Part shown: positions 63,789 through 64,000 of the stretch, piece by piece
How positions within the stretch are numbered: the stretch's first letter is position 1
Layout of the letters: the number at the start of each line of letters is the position of its first letter
Assembly (NCBI GenBank): GCA_001485295.1
Contig: BBOA01000001.1
Span: 1 to 64,000, forward strand
Origin: Type-B symbiont of Plautia stali
GTDB lineage: Bacteria; Pseudomonadota; Gammaproteobacteria; Enterobacterales; Enterobacteriaceae
Length of the DNA stretch: 64,000 bases
Direction of reading: 5' to 3'
The notes under the pieces: generated by a model
Database searches by the model: none
The model's input: the letters and a program-made list of their open reading frames with translations, nothing else
Told to the model about the DNA's origin: nothing
Translations under genes and position numbers: made by a program

Positions 63789-64000
63789 TTAGCCGATCAA
63801 GAAGTCGTCGAGGCTTTTTCCGGCGTCCAGCGCCTTTTTAATTGCCGCGGGCGTACGACCCTGGCCGGTCCAAGATTTCTCTTCGCCGTTTTCGTCAGTG
63901 TAAGAATATTTAGCCGGGCGCGGAGCGCGCTTGGCGCGTTTTTTACCAGTTTCCAGTGTGCCCAGTAATTCGTTCGGATCAATTCCGTCGGCCAGCAGCA
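63789..64000 (-). CDS. hns: H-NS family nucleoid protein, 3' part (gene continues beyond window)
   Basis: The last 69 codons of an H-NS/StpA family protein run in from the window edge. The sequence [20 protein letters not shown] is the oligomerisation-to-DNA-binding linker; [19 protein letters not shown] continues into the AT-hook-like DNA-binding motif [14 protein letters not shown], and the end is [10 protein letters not shown]. No lesion in the visible part. Whether this is hns itself or a paralogue such as stpA cannot be told from the C-terminus; it is not adjacent to ybiT in K-12. Confidence 0.88.
   Translation of the reverse strand, partial: LLADGIDPNELLGTLETGKKRAKRAPRPAKYSYTDENGEEKSWTGQGRTPAAIKKALDAGKSLDDFLIG

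Overview
This is a chromosome segment of a gamma-proteobacterium of the order Enterobacterales. Every recognisable gene is a close relative of an Escherichia coli K-12 gene. Their order follows, inverted and compacted, the K-12 interval from aspC through cmoM/muk, cmk-rpsA-ihfB, serC-aroA, pfl, serS, ftsK, lrp, cydDC, infA, clpAS, pot, rimK, dacC and moeAB to ybiT. Protein details such as the short FtsK linker and the HAD hydrolase next to dacC seem closest to the Pantoea/Erwinia group, but I cannot fix the genus from memory. Base composition is clearly above 50% GC. About half of the genes are broken by in-frame stops, frameshifts, short tandem duplications and deletions that fuse distant genes. 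Essential and biosynthetic genes are intact. There are no insertion sequences, phages, tRNAs or CRISPR arrays. The pattern fits a recently host-restricted symbiont, probably of an insect, in the pseudogene-rich stage of genome reduction.

Layout. 1-8.1 kb: aspC, gloC and elyC are intact, while mepK, ldtD, mukB, cmoM and ycbJ are ruins; mukE and mukF are gone. 8.1-20.7 kb: an envelope and core block (kdsB-ycaR, lpxK-msbA, ihfB, rpsA, cmk, aroA, serC), interrupted by dead ycaQ and ycaI/comEC. 20.9-24.8 kb: dead anaerobic region (ycaO, a focA'-'pflB deletion fusion, pflA, ycaD). 25.1-41.5 kb: serS, lolA, lrp, trxB, cydDC, aat, infA, clpA and clpS are intact; rarA is dead and ftsK is split by a frameshift. 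41.7-46.9 kb: continuous decay (cspD, poxB, ltaE, amiD/ybjQ, ybjP, artP, artI, rlmC, ybjO). 47-53 kb: intact putrescine transporter potFGHI, ybjN and rimK. 53-59.9 kb: decay again (nfsA, ybjC, grxA, ybjM, ybjL, ybjG, a HAD hydrolase, yliI, gsiA, iaaA), with intact dacC and a recognisable rybB small RNA. 59.9-64 kb: moeA, moeB and ybiT intact, and the 3' end of an H-NS family gene.

Functional picture. What is kept covers lipid A and Kdo synthesis, translation, aromatic amino acid and serine synthesis, cytochrome bd assembly and thiol export, thioredoxin reduction, the N-degron pathway (Aat, ClpS, ClpA), polyamine uptake and molybdopterin synthesis. What is lost covers mixed-acid fermentation (FocA, PflB, PflA, PoxB), the MukBEF condensin, alternative peptidoglycan remodelling (LdtD, MepK, AmiD), DNA repair and uptake accessories (YcaQ, RarA, ComEC), arginine and glutathione import, and several RNA-modifying enzymes.

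I did not find a convincing undescribed biological system. The most interesting signals are the combined damage to two chromosome-segregation machines, the surviving rybB locus, the precise deletion fusions, a repeated signature of 8-19 bp tandem duplications, and the lack of the usual enterobacterial CTAG avoidance.
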